Virus record (IMG/VR): IMGVR_UViG_3300042987_001073
Span: 1 to 49,922 of that record
Length of the DNA stretch: 49,922 bases
Source of the DNA: a virus
Reading direction: 5' to 3' (one strand)
The notes below the pieces were generated by a model. It was not told the DNA's origin. It saw nothing but the letters and a program-made list of their open reading frames with translations, and did not search any database. How positions within the stretch are numbered: the first letter of the stretch is position 1; each line of letters opens with the position of its first letter. Shown piece by piece: positions 28,486 to 35,743 of the stretch. The translations under genes and the position numbers were made by a program.

Positions 28486-28707
28486 TTACTCGGCGGGTGG
28501 CTGAGACGCAGCGGCCTGAGCGATCGACGACCTCACCAGCGATGCCATGGTGTGCATGTGCTCGATGTGGCTGACGATCTCGTCCCAGTTTGCTGCGGCC
28601 TGCACTTGCGACAGATGCGAAGCAAGGTTCTTGCCGGCGTGAATGATGCTGCCGATCACGTCGGCGACGGTCGGAGTAAACTGCTCGTGCGGATTGCTAC
28701 CGTCCAT
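28486..28707 (-). CDS. Small helical hypothetical protein upstream of portal
   Basis: 73 aa from ATG 28707. A mostly helical, His-containing sequence (IVSHIEHMHTMASLVRSSIA) lies between the InPase-domain gene (4 bp away) and the portal (9 bp away). No domain is recognised; conserved position suggests a head-assembly accessory role. Confidence 0.55.
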   Translation of the reverse strand: MDGSNPHEQFTPTVADVIGSIIHAGKNLASHLSQVQAAANWDEIVSHIEHMHTMASLVRSSIAQAAASQPPAE

Positions 28708-28711
28708 GTTC

Positions 28712-29245
28712 CTACATCCCTAGCGGTTGTGTTGTGTCGCCCCGAAGCAGCCACCGCTTGAACTGCCCGATTCCCATCCTCGTGACGGCACCGATACGGT
28801 CTGCCGCTTTGTTGTCGGAAAATGCTTTTTTGTACGTCTCAATGGCCTCGTCTTTCGACGTGAACCCCGCCATAACCTTGTGCTCATCGAAGCGACCGGA
28901 TCGCGCGTCGATCTGGTCAATAACGTACACATCGAGCGCCAGCGGGTTCGAGCCCATGTAGACATCGATATGGTCATCGTCGGCGCCGATCGAGCGCTTG
29001 AAGTACCCGTACGAGGCCGGCATCACGACCGACCACTCATGCCCCTCGCGCGTCTTGCCACGACGAATGGAGCCCTTGGCGTTCTCGATCGAAATCACGA
29101 GGCCGTGCCAGCGCAGCTTTCCCTTGGTGTAGTTCCCGGCCGCGACCTTCGCCTCGCTTGGCTTGCGCTCGGTTTTTGCCGCTGCCTGATTGACCTGATC
29201 TCGCGCTAGCCGCATGGCCGTGCGGACAATGTCGCGACCGATCAT
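28712..29245 (-). CDS. Phage InPase-domain protein (polyvalent-associated pyrophosphatase-like)
   Basis: 177 aa from ATG 29245. Residues 36-170 match the phage inorganic-pyrophosphatase-like domain usually found inside polyvalent proteins: NYTKGKLRWHGLVISIEN, a KG..R.G..REG..WS segment, YGYFKRSIGADDDHIDVYMG, FDEHKVMAGF and IGAVTRMGIGQFKRWL. The Asp cluster ADDDHIDV is the likely metal site. Here it is a stand-alone gene between terL and the portal. Activity on pyrophosphate is inferred from the family name, not shown. Confidence 0.72.
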   Translation of the reverse strand: MIGRDIVRTAMRLARDQVNQAAAKTERKPSEAKVAAGNYTKGKLRWHGLVISIENAKGSIRRGKTREGHEWSVVMPASYGYFKRSIGADDDHIDVYMGSNPLALDVYVIDQIDARSGRFDEHKVMAGFTSKDEAIETYKKAFSDNKAADRIGAVTRMGIGQFKRWLLRGDTTQPLGM

Positions 29246-29252
29246 TGCATCC

Positions 29253-31979
29253 TCACGCGTGGTAGAGCGGTGGCAGCGTTGCGCGGTGAACCGATCGAGC
29301 CAATCTTTCCTCCTCGCGTTCCTCGCGGCGGACAGCCATGCCGATAGACCGCAGATGCTTCAACGCTTGCGTCGCCGAGTCAGTCAGGTCTCGATACCGG
29401 CCGTTGGGGAACACGGCGGCCTCGTCGATCAAAAGTTGGGCGAAGTCTCGGCACACCAGACTATCTGGATCATCCTCATCCGAGCGGCTGGCCGGCACAT
29501 GCACGAACCCGTCGGCCCACAAGTGGACCACGGCCATCGCTCGAAAATACTTGTCCCCTTCCGGGTCGATCAGCTCAACACCCCAGCCCTCATTGGCATA
29601 GAGCCGCAGCATCTCTTGAGCCACGGTAATGCCGCTGGCCTTGGCCTCGATCAGCAGCCGATCAACTCGAAGCCGCTTGCATTCGTAGGCGACCCACTCG
29701 ACCAGCCCCCACTGTTTTTTGGCGCGATCCACCCATAGGCGCTCTGTCTCGCCGGGCTTCCGCTCGACCTCCGGGCCGTGCATCTCAAGATGCTTGCGCC
29801 ACGCTTGCAAAAGCATGACCTTCGGGTTGCCATGCTTGTCGCGGTAGATGCCCCAGACCGAGAACCCTGACGGGTCGTTGCGCTCGTTCTTGGTGTAGGC
29901 GCTATCCAGGGACGCCACGATGTATTCCATAGGCGGCGGCGACTTGCCGATGGGTATTTCCTCGTAGACCCACCAGTCCCGTTTGAATATGCCGCCACCC
30001 CGTGGCTCCGGGGATTGCTGGTATTGGCCTGCCCACAAGAACGGGTTGCGCCGGAACCTCGACAGCGTGTCTTCCGGGTAGCGCTCTGGCCACGCCAACT
30101 CGCCGTATTCCGTGCGAGGATCGGTCCAGCCGATCGATGTTGTGTAGCGCCTGCCATCCCACTCCATCGGGATCATCAGGTGCTCGTAGTCCGGCTCGTG
30201 CGAGATGATGTGGCCAGCAACGTCGTTCTCGTGAACCCGCTGCATGATGACGACGATGGCCGACTTTTGAAGATCGTTGAGGCGATTGCTGAGTGCTTCG
30301 TCGAACAACCGAACCGTCTTTGATCTAATCGCGTCTGACTCTCCGTCCGCCACGTTATGCAAATCGTCAGCGGCGAGGCGGTCCCCGCGCTCACCAGTGG
30401 ATACGCCTCCGATCGACGATGCCAGCTTCCATCCCGTTTTGTTATTGGCTGGCTTCTCGACGCCGTCCGACGTCAACGAAAACCGATCGCCGTAAAGAGT
30501 TTGGTACTCTGTGGATTTGATCAGGTCCTTGAACTTGCCGTTGTCGCGCTCCGTGAGATGCACAGCGTACGAAAACGATAGTGTCCGAAGGTGCGGGAGG
30601 TTCATTGGCCCCCATTCCCAAGCCGGCCAAAAGCAATTTGTAAGCATGCTGTTGTGAACTGCGATACCATTAACAACAAACGACGCATCTTCATCCACCG
30701 TTAGACACCTGCATTCGCCAGAGCCATTGGCCACAACCGACATGACCTCGTCGGTGTAGATTGGCGGCTCAAACCGATCCGCGAAAGCAAGCGCCGCGAT
30801 ATCACGCTTGCGCTTCATCAAGCCGGGAAGCTTTGCAATCTTTGCGACTTCGTTACGTGTGCTTGATTGAATGATGTACGACACATACTCGCCGCCCGGC
30901 TGTGCCTTTGTCTCAAGATCATGCGTGTGGCGACGAATGCGCGCTTCGATGTTTAGTATGCCCAGTGCCTTCAGAAGATCGTGCGCCAAGTCAAGGCTTA
31001 CGGTGCTGGCCGTAGCCAGCATAGTTGTCTTTTTGTTGGCGTGTCGAACGGTGACGTTGCCGTCGCAGGACCAATAAGCACCCACAAAGTTTGCAATAGC
31101 CGTTGGGCCAGACTCCATAACAGCTTGCGGGATACGCTTTGTGTAACTGTTCGACAGGTACAGCCCGTGACGTTTTAGCCATTCCAAAACCGGTGGCTCG
31201 TTCGATTTGTCTTTCCATCGACCTTCCGTCGATTTCAAAACAACCTTTGACGCCTTTACTCGCTCATTCGGATGCTTGATCTGGTAAGCGTAGAAGCCGC
31301 ACGCAGAGGCGCAGTAAATAAAGTCGTCAATGGCATCTTGGTCCATGTTCACGAAGGCAAGCGACCGTTGCGATATGCATCCGTCGCCAACTAAGTATCC
31401 AAGAAGACGAGCCTCTTCCGGCGTCATGCTTTGATGGTCAGGATAAGATTCCAGTCGCGGCACGCCAACATAATTACCGGGTCTCAGATTTTTCAACTCA
31501 ACCCAACCGTCTGGTGTGAGGAACGGATGATCTTCCGCCGCCCTAACTTCTCGCCCAGCCCAAGTCGTTAGCTTGAGAAGAGGAAGCACGCCCTGCTCGT
31601 GCACTGCCGTAACGCGTCGCAGGCGCCCCCTGTGCGTGACGACCATATCGTCGACCTTAACGTCGCCGAGTCGTTTGTACCCCTTATCGGTTAACACCGG
31701 CTCGTCTACGTGAACGGGCTTGCTGAATCCTGGCGGGACGTTAATCAACATTCTTGTGATCTGTCCGTACGTCACAGCCTCTAGGTGCTCGCAGATCGCT
31801 CTGATTGCCCACCCATCGACAAACGGCGTCTTGGGTTCCAGCACGTGCCAGAAGTACCGTACGAACTCGAATAGGCCACCCGGCTGGCAATGTTTCTGCT
31901 TGGCCTGACGGCGCAGCAACTCCCGTCTCAGCGCTATCTGGCGTTCCAGAATAGGGCGACGGGAGCCAAGCGAGGACAT
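29253..31979 (-). CDS. terL: Terminase large subunit, interrupted by an in-frame intein
   Basis: 908 aa precursor; about 552 aa after splicing. The extein reads INVPPGFSK (to residue 87) then SMLTNCFWPAWEWGP (from 444), so rejoining restores a GFSKS Walker A loop. Walker B is probably RLAADD (about 534-539). The C-terminal RNase H-like nuclease shows Asp692 in SLDSAYT, Glu778 in LIEAK and Asp864/867 in YRDLTDSAT. It powers DNA packaging through the portal and cuts concatemers. Without splicing the ATPase loop is broken, so packaging should depend on splicing. It is preceded by terS and a small gene and followed by the InPase gene. Confidence 0.9.
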   Translation of the reverse strand: MSSLGSRRPILERQIALRRELLRRQAKQKHCQPGGLFEFVRYFWHVLEPKTPFVDGWAIRAICEHLEAVTYGQITRMLINVPPGFSKPVHVDEPVLTDKGYKRLGDVKVDDMVVTHRGRLRRVTAVHEQGVLPLLKLTTWAGREVRAAEDHPFLTPDGWVELKNLRPGNYVGVPRLESYPDHQSMTPEEARLLGYLVGDGCISQRSLAFVNMDQDAIDDFIYCASACGFYAYQIKHPNERVKASKVVLKSTEGRWKDKSNEPPVLEWLKRHGLYLSNSYTKRIPQAVMESGPTAIANFVGAYWSCDGNVTVRHANKKTTMLATASTVSLDLAHDLLKALGILNIEARIRRHTHDLETKAQPGGEYVSYIIQSSTRNEVAKIAKLPGLMKRKRDIAALAFADRFEPPIYTDEVMSVVANGSGECRCLTVDEDASFVVNGIAVHNSMLTNCFWPAWEWGPMNLPHLRTLSFSYAVHLTERDNGKFKDLIKSTEYQTLYGDRFSLTSDGVEKPANNKTGWKLASSIGGVSTGERGDRLAADDLHNVADGESDAIRSKTVRLFDEALSNRLNDLQKSAIVVIMQRVHENDVAGHIISHEPDYEHLMIPMEWDGRRYTTSIGWTDPRTEYGELAWPERYPEDTLSRFRRNPFLWAGQYQQSPEPRGGGIFKRDWWVYEEIPIGKSPPPMEYIVASLDSAYTKNERNDPSGFSVWGIYRDKHGNPKVMLLQAWRKHLEMHGPEVERKPGETERLWVDRAKKQWGLVEWVAYECKRLRVDRLLIEAKASGITVAQEMLRLYANEGWGVELIDPEGDKYFRAMAVVHLWADGFVHVPASRSDEDDPDSLVCRDFAQLLIDEAAVFPNGRYRDLTDSATQALKHLRSIGMAVRREEREEERLARSVHRATLPPLYHA
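30651..31718 (-). mobile_element. Intein with LAGLIDADG homing endonuclease in the TerL Walker A loop
   Basis: Residues 88-443 of the TerL precursor (356 aa). The N-terminal block begins PVHVDEPVLT, so position 1 is Pro instead of Cys/Ser. Block B has His151 (AEDHP) but Ala148 where Thr is usual. Block F reads CRCLTV with Cys425 at the F:4 position. The C-terminus is IAVHN followed by Ser. The two dodecapeptide motifs are LLGYLVGDGC (192-201) and FVGAYWSCDG (298-307), indicating a homing endonuclease. No position-1 nucleophile plus a block-F Cys suggests class 3 splicing, although the class-typical Trp and Thr are not seen. Confidence 0.88.
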
Positions 31980-31983
31980 ATGT

Positions 31984-32310
31984 CTAGCGCTTAACAGCCT
32001 TCCGCTTGCGCGGTTTTTTCAACCTTGCAAACTCAGCCTTTGTCCAATCTTTCCACGGCGCGCGAGGAACGGTAAATTTCCAAAGCCTGCGCCTAAATTC
32101 GGAAAGGTCCTTGAATTTTTGATCTCTAAGTTCCTGGCCATCAAACAACATTTCACGCCGACCAGTTTTTAAGTCTACGAGAAATAGCGCATCCAAATTG
32201 ACATCTGCCTCAACGTGGAGACAAATATTTCTGTCAGCTCTAGGATGGTTGAAGGCGTGAGCAAACACGCCCGGCTTGAGCATTTTGCACCATAGCTCCG
32301 CATTCGGCAT
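31984..32310 (-). CDS. Hypothetical protein between terS and terL
   Basis: 108 aa from ATG 32310, overlapping the terS stop by one base. It has a beta-rich centre (NICLHVEADVNLDALFLVDL) and a very basic C-terminus (KKPRKRKAVKR). The gene is somewhat more AT-rich than its neighbours. It might be an accessory DNA-binding packaging protein or an insertion beside the intein-bearing terL. No domain was recognised. Confidence 0.6.
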   Translation of the reverse strand: MPNAELWCKMLKPGVFAHAFNHPRADRNICLHVEADVNLDALFLVDLKTGRREMLFDGQELRDQKFKDLSEFRRRLWKFTVPRAPWKDWTKAEFARLKKPRKRKAVKR

Positions 32311-32936
32311 TAGTTCACCGTCCCGTTGCCGTCGTGCATGTTGGCGATCTCGGCATCCGTCAATCGCTCAATCTCGTTGACGATCTCCTCGTCGGTCATG
32401 TTGGTGAAGTCGCCGGGGCCACCATGCTCGTTGTGCTTAACGTCTTTCCATTCCTTGGAGCGACGGTTCTTGAGCCAGAAAATTGCCGCTGTTGTATCGG
32501 CAGCAATCTTCTCTCGATACTTGGCGTAAACGGGCTCAGACGCACCTGCCGGCATAAAGATTTTTACCGCTTCGATCTCGTACCCAACGGCTTTCTGGTA
32601 CAACGATCGCTCAACCCGTTCATCACAAACAGATTTCCCGCTCTTTAGGGCCTGACAAAATGCTTCGTGCTCGCCTTTCCACCGGTAAACCGTTCGCACG
32701 GATACGTTGAAAAAGTCGGCGATCTCTTCATCCGTTGCGCCAAGCATGCACAGCTTTTCAGCCTGGACAGCAAACTCTGGCCGATACTTCGGCGGACGCC
32801 CCCTCGCATCTTCTGGTGGGTTAAGAGGCGACGTCGCCGGCTCGACGCTTTTGCCCTTGGCGCGAGCCTCCGCCCTGTCCGCTGCCGCTTTGACCTCAGC
32901 CTTTGTGAGCGGCTTCTTGCTCAATCCCTTTGCCAT
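32310..32936 (-). CDS. terS: Terminase small subunit
   Basis: 208 aa from ATG 32936. A basic, Ala-rich N-terminus is followed by GRPPKYRPEF and a helix-turn-helix, LGATDEEIADFFNVSVRTVY, at about residues 65-84. Then comes a helical oligomerisation region (SVCDERVERSLYQKAVGYE) and a family-typical AAIFWLKNRRSKEWKDV. It recognises the packaging site and recruits the large subunit. The start overlaps the end of the GIY-YIG gene by 41 bp. Confidence 0.85.
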   Translation of the reverse strand: MAKGLSKKPLTKAEVKAAADRAEARAKGKSVEPATSPLNPPEDARGRPPKYRPEFAVQAEKLCMLGATDEEIADFFNVSVRTVYRWKGEHEAFCQALKSGKSVCDERVERSLYQKAVGYEIEAVKIFMPAGASEPVYAKYREKIAADTTAAIFWLKNRRSKEWKDVKHNEHGGPGDFTNMTDEEIVNEIERLTDAEIANMHDGNGTVN

Positions 32937-33492
32937 GCCTCTTTCTCATCACAACAAGTGTCTCGATCGCAACCAACGGAACCTTGATGCCATCCCGCTT
33001 CATGCATATCAGACGACACGCAAAGTCTCTGAACATGCGATCCCTGACCGCACGATAAATCTTGTATTCTGTTGCGGTCGGGTAAGTCCCACGAGACCGT
33101 GTAAAATGGACCATCCATTCCCGCTCAGTCCGCATGCTCACAAGATACCCGGCACATTCCAGCACGTAACGCTCAAAAGTTGTTACGGTGCCTGGGGAAA
33201 CATTTGTAAGTTGGCCACTAGGAAATCCCTGAATTGTGTGGCGCTCCAACTGGTACGCGCGACCTTCGCTCAACCCATCTTCAATAATCTCGACCGCGAC
33301 CTCGTGACCGCTGCGAAGTATGTCCCTAATACGGTCTGCCTTAGACACATTGTGCCCGCGCCAAAATTTGGCGTCCCGAACGTGGGCGTTCTTTCGGTAT
33401 CCCTTGCCCTTACCTACGTAGAACACTTCGCCATTGCGCGGGTCGACGAGTTGGTAGACGTAGAACACGTTGCCGTTCTTTGGTACTGGCAT
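32896..33492 (-). CDS. GIY-YIG homing-type endonuclease
   Basis: 198 aa from ATG 33492. The N-terminal nuclease shows FYVYQLVDPRNGEVFYVGKG, the GIY...YIG pair as VYQ...YVG, followed by conserved Lys/Arg and a Glu in YQLERHTIQ near residue 82, then an N in QLTNVSPG. The C-terminal part (about 110-198) is basic and may bind DNA. The gene overlaps terS by 41 bp. Free-standing GIY-YIG genes next to terminases usually spread by cutting related phages that lack them. Confidence 0.8.
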   Translation of the reverse strand: MPVPKNGNVFYVYQLVDPRNGEVFYVGKGKGYRKNAHVRDAKFWRGHNVSKADRIRDILRSGHEVAVEIIEDGLSEGRAYQLERHTIQGFPSGQLTNVSPGTVTTFERYVLECAGYLVSMRTEREWMVHFTRSRGTYPTATEYKIYRAVRDRMFRDFACRLICMKRDGIKVPLVAIETLVVMRKRHGKGIEQEAAHKG

Positions 33493-33508
33493 GACCTATG
33501 ACCGACCG

Positions 33509-33895
33509 CTAAACCTTCATCCAAGGGCCGCCTGCTCTACGAACCCAGCCGTCAAACATCCTGTCCACTGTGATCGTCTGAGGATCGGGACACGTGGTTT
33601 CTGACGTTACGACACTGACAGCGGATGCGCCAGTAAGCGTGTTGTCTTTCGGAAGCGTAAAGGTGTGAACGTGCGGGCTGATGAGCGCTTCGCCCCATGT
33701 CGTAACGACGGGTGTGACGCCAGTATTATACACCTGCGGCTCCACCACCATGATTGGATTAGCCTCTTTCAGCGCCCTATCGTGCTTGGCGATAGCCCTG
33801 CCGACTGCCAGGATCAGATCGTCCCTGTTGATCCGGCGCTCGCGCTCGATGGTGTCCATGATCTCATCGGCGATGTATTCGGATGTCGATTTCAT
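33509..33895 (-). CDS. Hypothetical protein
   Basis: 128 aa from ATG 33895, overlapping the stop of the Tat-signal gene as ATGA; the longer frame upstream is a shadow of that gene. The N-terminal 50 residues are helical (EIMDTIERERRINRDDLILA); the rest is beta-rich and Thr/Val-rich. No domain was recognised. Coupling to the upstream gene suggests a joint function. Confidence 0.6.
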   Translation of the reverse strand: MKSTSEYIADEIMDTIERERRINRDDLILAVGRAIAKHDRALKEANPIMVVEPQVYNTGVTPVVTTWGEALISPHVHTFTLPKDNTLTGASAVSVVTSETTCPDPQTITVDRMFDGWVRRAGGPWMKV

Positions 33896-34449
33896 GCGGT
33901 TCCCCTCTCCGCTTGACGCCACTTGGCCGCGATGGCCATGTGCTCTGGCGATACCGGCCCGGTGAACGGCTTGCCGTCCAGGTCCACGATCTGCCCGTTT
34001 GCCTGAACCACATACCCAGATGGCACGATTTGCTTGAGAACTTCCGCCGGCAACCTGTGCCTTTTGCGGAAGTGCTCTTCCGCAGTGCGTAGCTCGCACT
34101 CTAGTGTCGGGCATTGCATCAAGATGAGGCCATGGCGCTCAAATGCGATGGCTGCGTCCTCTACCGGCATGTCAGGATGCGCAGACGGGCGGACAAACGT
34201 CCAGCCATGGTCGATGCGCTCCTCTAGGTTGGCAAGGTCCGGCTCTCCCATCAGCGATGTCCTGACCCAATTGTAGGTCATGCCATGGGGTGGCGTCAGT
34301 GCGGTAGGGGGTGGCACCGCTTCTGCGATGGCGGGTTGTGCCGGCGCCAGAGGCACCTTGGGCAGAACAGCAATGACCGCAGTGCCGGCTAGGCCCTTGA
34401 GAAATCCGCGCCGGGTTAGATCGATAGTCACTGCTCGCGCTTTTCCCAT
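33892..34449 (-). CDS. Tat-signal protein sharing a domain with the capsid-module protein
   Basis: 185 aa from ATG 34449. The N-terminus is a near-ideal twin-arginine signal: LTRRGFLKGL (Arg13-Arg14), a hydrophobic run LAGTAVIAVL, and PAIAEA with a likely AIA cleavage site near residue 42. The mature part has PHGMTYNWVRTSLMGEPD, GW..VRPSAHPDMPV and GLILMQCP, the same arrangement as in the 22921-23499 protein. Predicted to be exported folded by the host Tat system. A fused host signal would explain the mixture. The role is unknown. Confidence 0.68.
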   Translation of the reverse strand: MGKARAVTIDLTRRGFLKGLAGTAVIAVLPKVPLAPAQPAIAEAVPPPTALTPPHGMTYNWVRTSLMGEPDLANLEERIDHGWTFVRPSAHPDMPVEDAAIAFERHGLILMQCPTLECELRTAEEHFRKRHRLPAEVLKQIVPSGYVVQANGQIVDLDGKPFTGPVSPEHMAIAAKWRQAERGTA

Positions 34450-34682
34450 GCTGAACAGAGTGTGAGGTCTGTGGTGTAGACACAGATGACTTCAAATAAA
34501 GCGGGCTGAACCGTTGATGTGTTCGCCAACTGATGAAGCGAATTCCTACTGCATACTCCAACAGCAGCCCTATCAACCGCCCCGGTCGTTCCCCAATGCT
34601 TGCAATTCCCGCACTTTGGGTTGCGGTCTTCCAGCTTCGCCTTGAGATAGGCGGTGATGTCGTCCTGATGTGCGGCGCTCAC
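34428..34682 (-). CDS. Small Cys-rich (probable zinc-binding) protein
   Basis: 84 aa from GTG 34682, which overlaps the previous stop (GTGA). CGNCKHW (about residues 24-30) plus later Cys44, Cys67 and Cys76 suggest a four-Cys metal site. It overlaps the Tat-signal gene by 22 bp. No named family was recognised. Confidence 0.55.
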   Translation of the reverse strand: MSAAHQDDITAYLKAKLEDRNPKCGNCKHWGTTGAVDRAAVGVCSRNSLHQLANTSTVQPALFEVICVYTTDLTLCSAWEKREQ

Positions 34683-34975
34683 GCCTTCTTCCCCTTGGCC
34701 TTGGGCTTGATCGGTGTGACGTTGTCGAGTTCCGACGCGGGCGTGGGTGGCGGCTCGGCGACAACGGGAGCCGGTGTGGGCTCAACAGGCGTTGGCGCGG
34801 GCGCGGCGGCCTTCGGGGCCTTGGGTTCTGCCTTGGCGCGCAACTTGGCAATCGCGTCAAACGCAGCAATGACCGTCTTGGCATCATCGATGCGACCGGT
34901 GTGGTCGTTGCCCGGCTTGTTGGCGTGGGCGTCAGTGATGGCCTGTGCTACGGCCCTGATCTCGTCGGGATGCAT
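34679..34975 (-). CDS. Small Ala/Pro-rich hypothetical protein
   Basis: 98 aa. ATG 34975 was chosen because GAGGGG lies 5 nt upstream; the in-frame start at 35008 has no such site. The N-terminal 45 residues are helical (DEIRAVAQAITDAHANKPGN). An Ala/Pro/Lys tail follows, containing PTPAPVVAEPPPTPAS and a basic end. The function is unknown. Confidence 0.6.
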   Translation of the reverse strand: MHPDEIRAVAQAITDAHANKPGNDHTGRIDDAKTVIAAFDAIAKLRAKAEPKAPKAAAPAPTPVEPTPAPVVAEPPPTPASELDNVTPIKPKAKGKKA

Positions 34976-35023
34976 GCGTCCCCTCAAACACAAATGGCCG
35001 GAGCCCAATTGGGTCCGACCTCG

Positions 35024-35392
35024 TTATTCCGATCCGTCACGCCTGACTGTATCTGTTTGTGTCTGATTCACCTGTAGGTGACAAGCGGAAACTTGTTGAC
35101 GACCTATAGGTGGTGGCAGTGCTTTAGTTTCAGACAAATTTTCGCGCATAACGTGCAACCCAGTCTTGAGCATGTCGCGCGCTCGATCTGCCGCCTCAAT
35201 GCCCTTGAGATGATGCAGGTGATTCAGGGTCTGCTTGATATACCCCTCAACAATATGAAGCTCTGCAACGTGCACAAGGTCTGACATCGCCTTTCTGTCG
35301 CCGGACTGTGCCGACACCATCATCTTGGTCATTTTTTCAAGCGCAGCCTGATATCGCTGGCCGGTGTAGGGACCTGAACCTGAGCTACACAT
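35024..35392 (-). CDS. Hypothetical helical protein, first gene after the late promoter
   Basis: 122 aa from ATG 35392, with GAGG 4 nt upstream. The frame is open up to GTG 35542 (172 aa), but that start lacks a ribosome site and abuts the structured RNA, so the shorter form is preferred with some doubt. A helical stretch (EKMTKMMVSAQSGDRKAMSD; IVEGYIKQTLNHLHHLKG) dominates. No domain was recognised. Confidence 0.5.
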   Translation of the reverse strand: MCSSGSGPYTGQRYQAALEKMTKMMVSAQSGDRKAMSDLVHVAELHIVEGYIKQTLNHLHHLKGIEAADRARDMLKTGLHVMRENLSETKALPPPIGRQQVSACHLQVNQTQTDTVRRDGSE

Positions 35393-35552
35393 GCAACCTC
35401 GTAATTCTTCCGGGGATGGATTGATTTGCGGCTCAAACCGACCATTGGGAGGAATGGCGCTCCGCCACCGATCAACCCTCTCTACCTTAGTCAGACACCC
35501 CGGCTTGCCTGGGAAAGACGGCGGAGCTGCAGACGTACGCACACAAACTGAA

Positions 35553-35706
35553 GACTGATTTGCAGGGCAGTCCGGGCGCTACTCCGGATTCAGGCTATTG
35601 CGGCGGGCGCGTTGCCCAGCAGGATCATAGGCTGTCGCCTCCCCTCACCCTTTCCTGACCATCCCATGCGTGTCTGCTTTCCACGCCGCCGCCCTGCAAA
35701 TCAGTC
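35553..35706 (-). ncRNA. Candidate structured leader RNA closed by a perfect 16-bp helix
   Basis: The arms 35553-35568 and 35691-35706 are perfect 16-nt inverted repeats (GACTGATTTGCAGGGC and its complement) enclosing 122 nt with no gene. A promoter on the minus strand (TTGATC-17 bp-TACATA) would begin transcription within a base or two of the outer arm. The RNA would therefore start with one strand of the closing helix. Inside, GCGGCG and CGCCGC segments could form a further helix. Candidate roles are a leader acting in antitermination of the long late operon or a small trans-acting RNA. Confidence 0.55.
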
Positions 35707-35714
35707 CGGTGCAC

Positions 35715-35743
35715 TATGTACCCGCATCACGATCACAGATCAA
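35715..35743 (-). promoter_or_regulatory. Candidate late-operon promoter
   Basis: On the minus strand: -35 TTGATC (35743-35738), a 17-bp spacer and -10 TACATA (35720-35715). Predicted start is 35706-35708, at the first base of the 16-bp inverted repeat. It overlaps the 3' end of the 35733-36683 gene and would drive the genes from 35392 leftwards, including the terminase and structural genes. Confidence 0.55.

Noticed and set aside
33681-33700. CTGATGAG on the plus strand as a fourth hammerhead
   Set aside because: There is no matching GAAA element or pairing stems around it, and it is antisense to a gene.
35393-35542. N-terminal extension of the 35024 gene to GTG 35542
   Set aside because: No ribosome site and it would begin 10 nt after the structured RNA; kept only as an alternative start.
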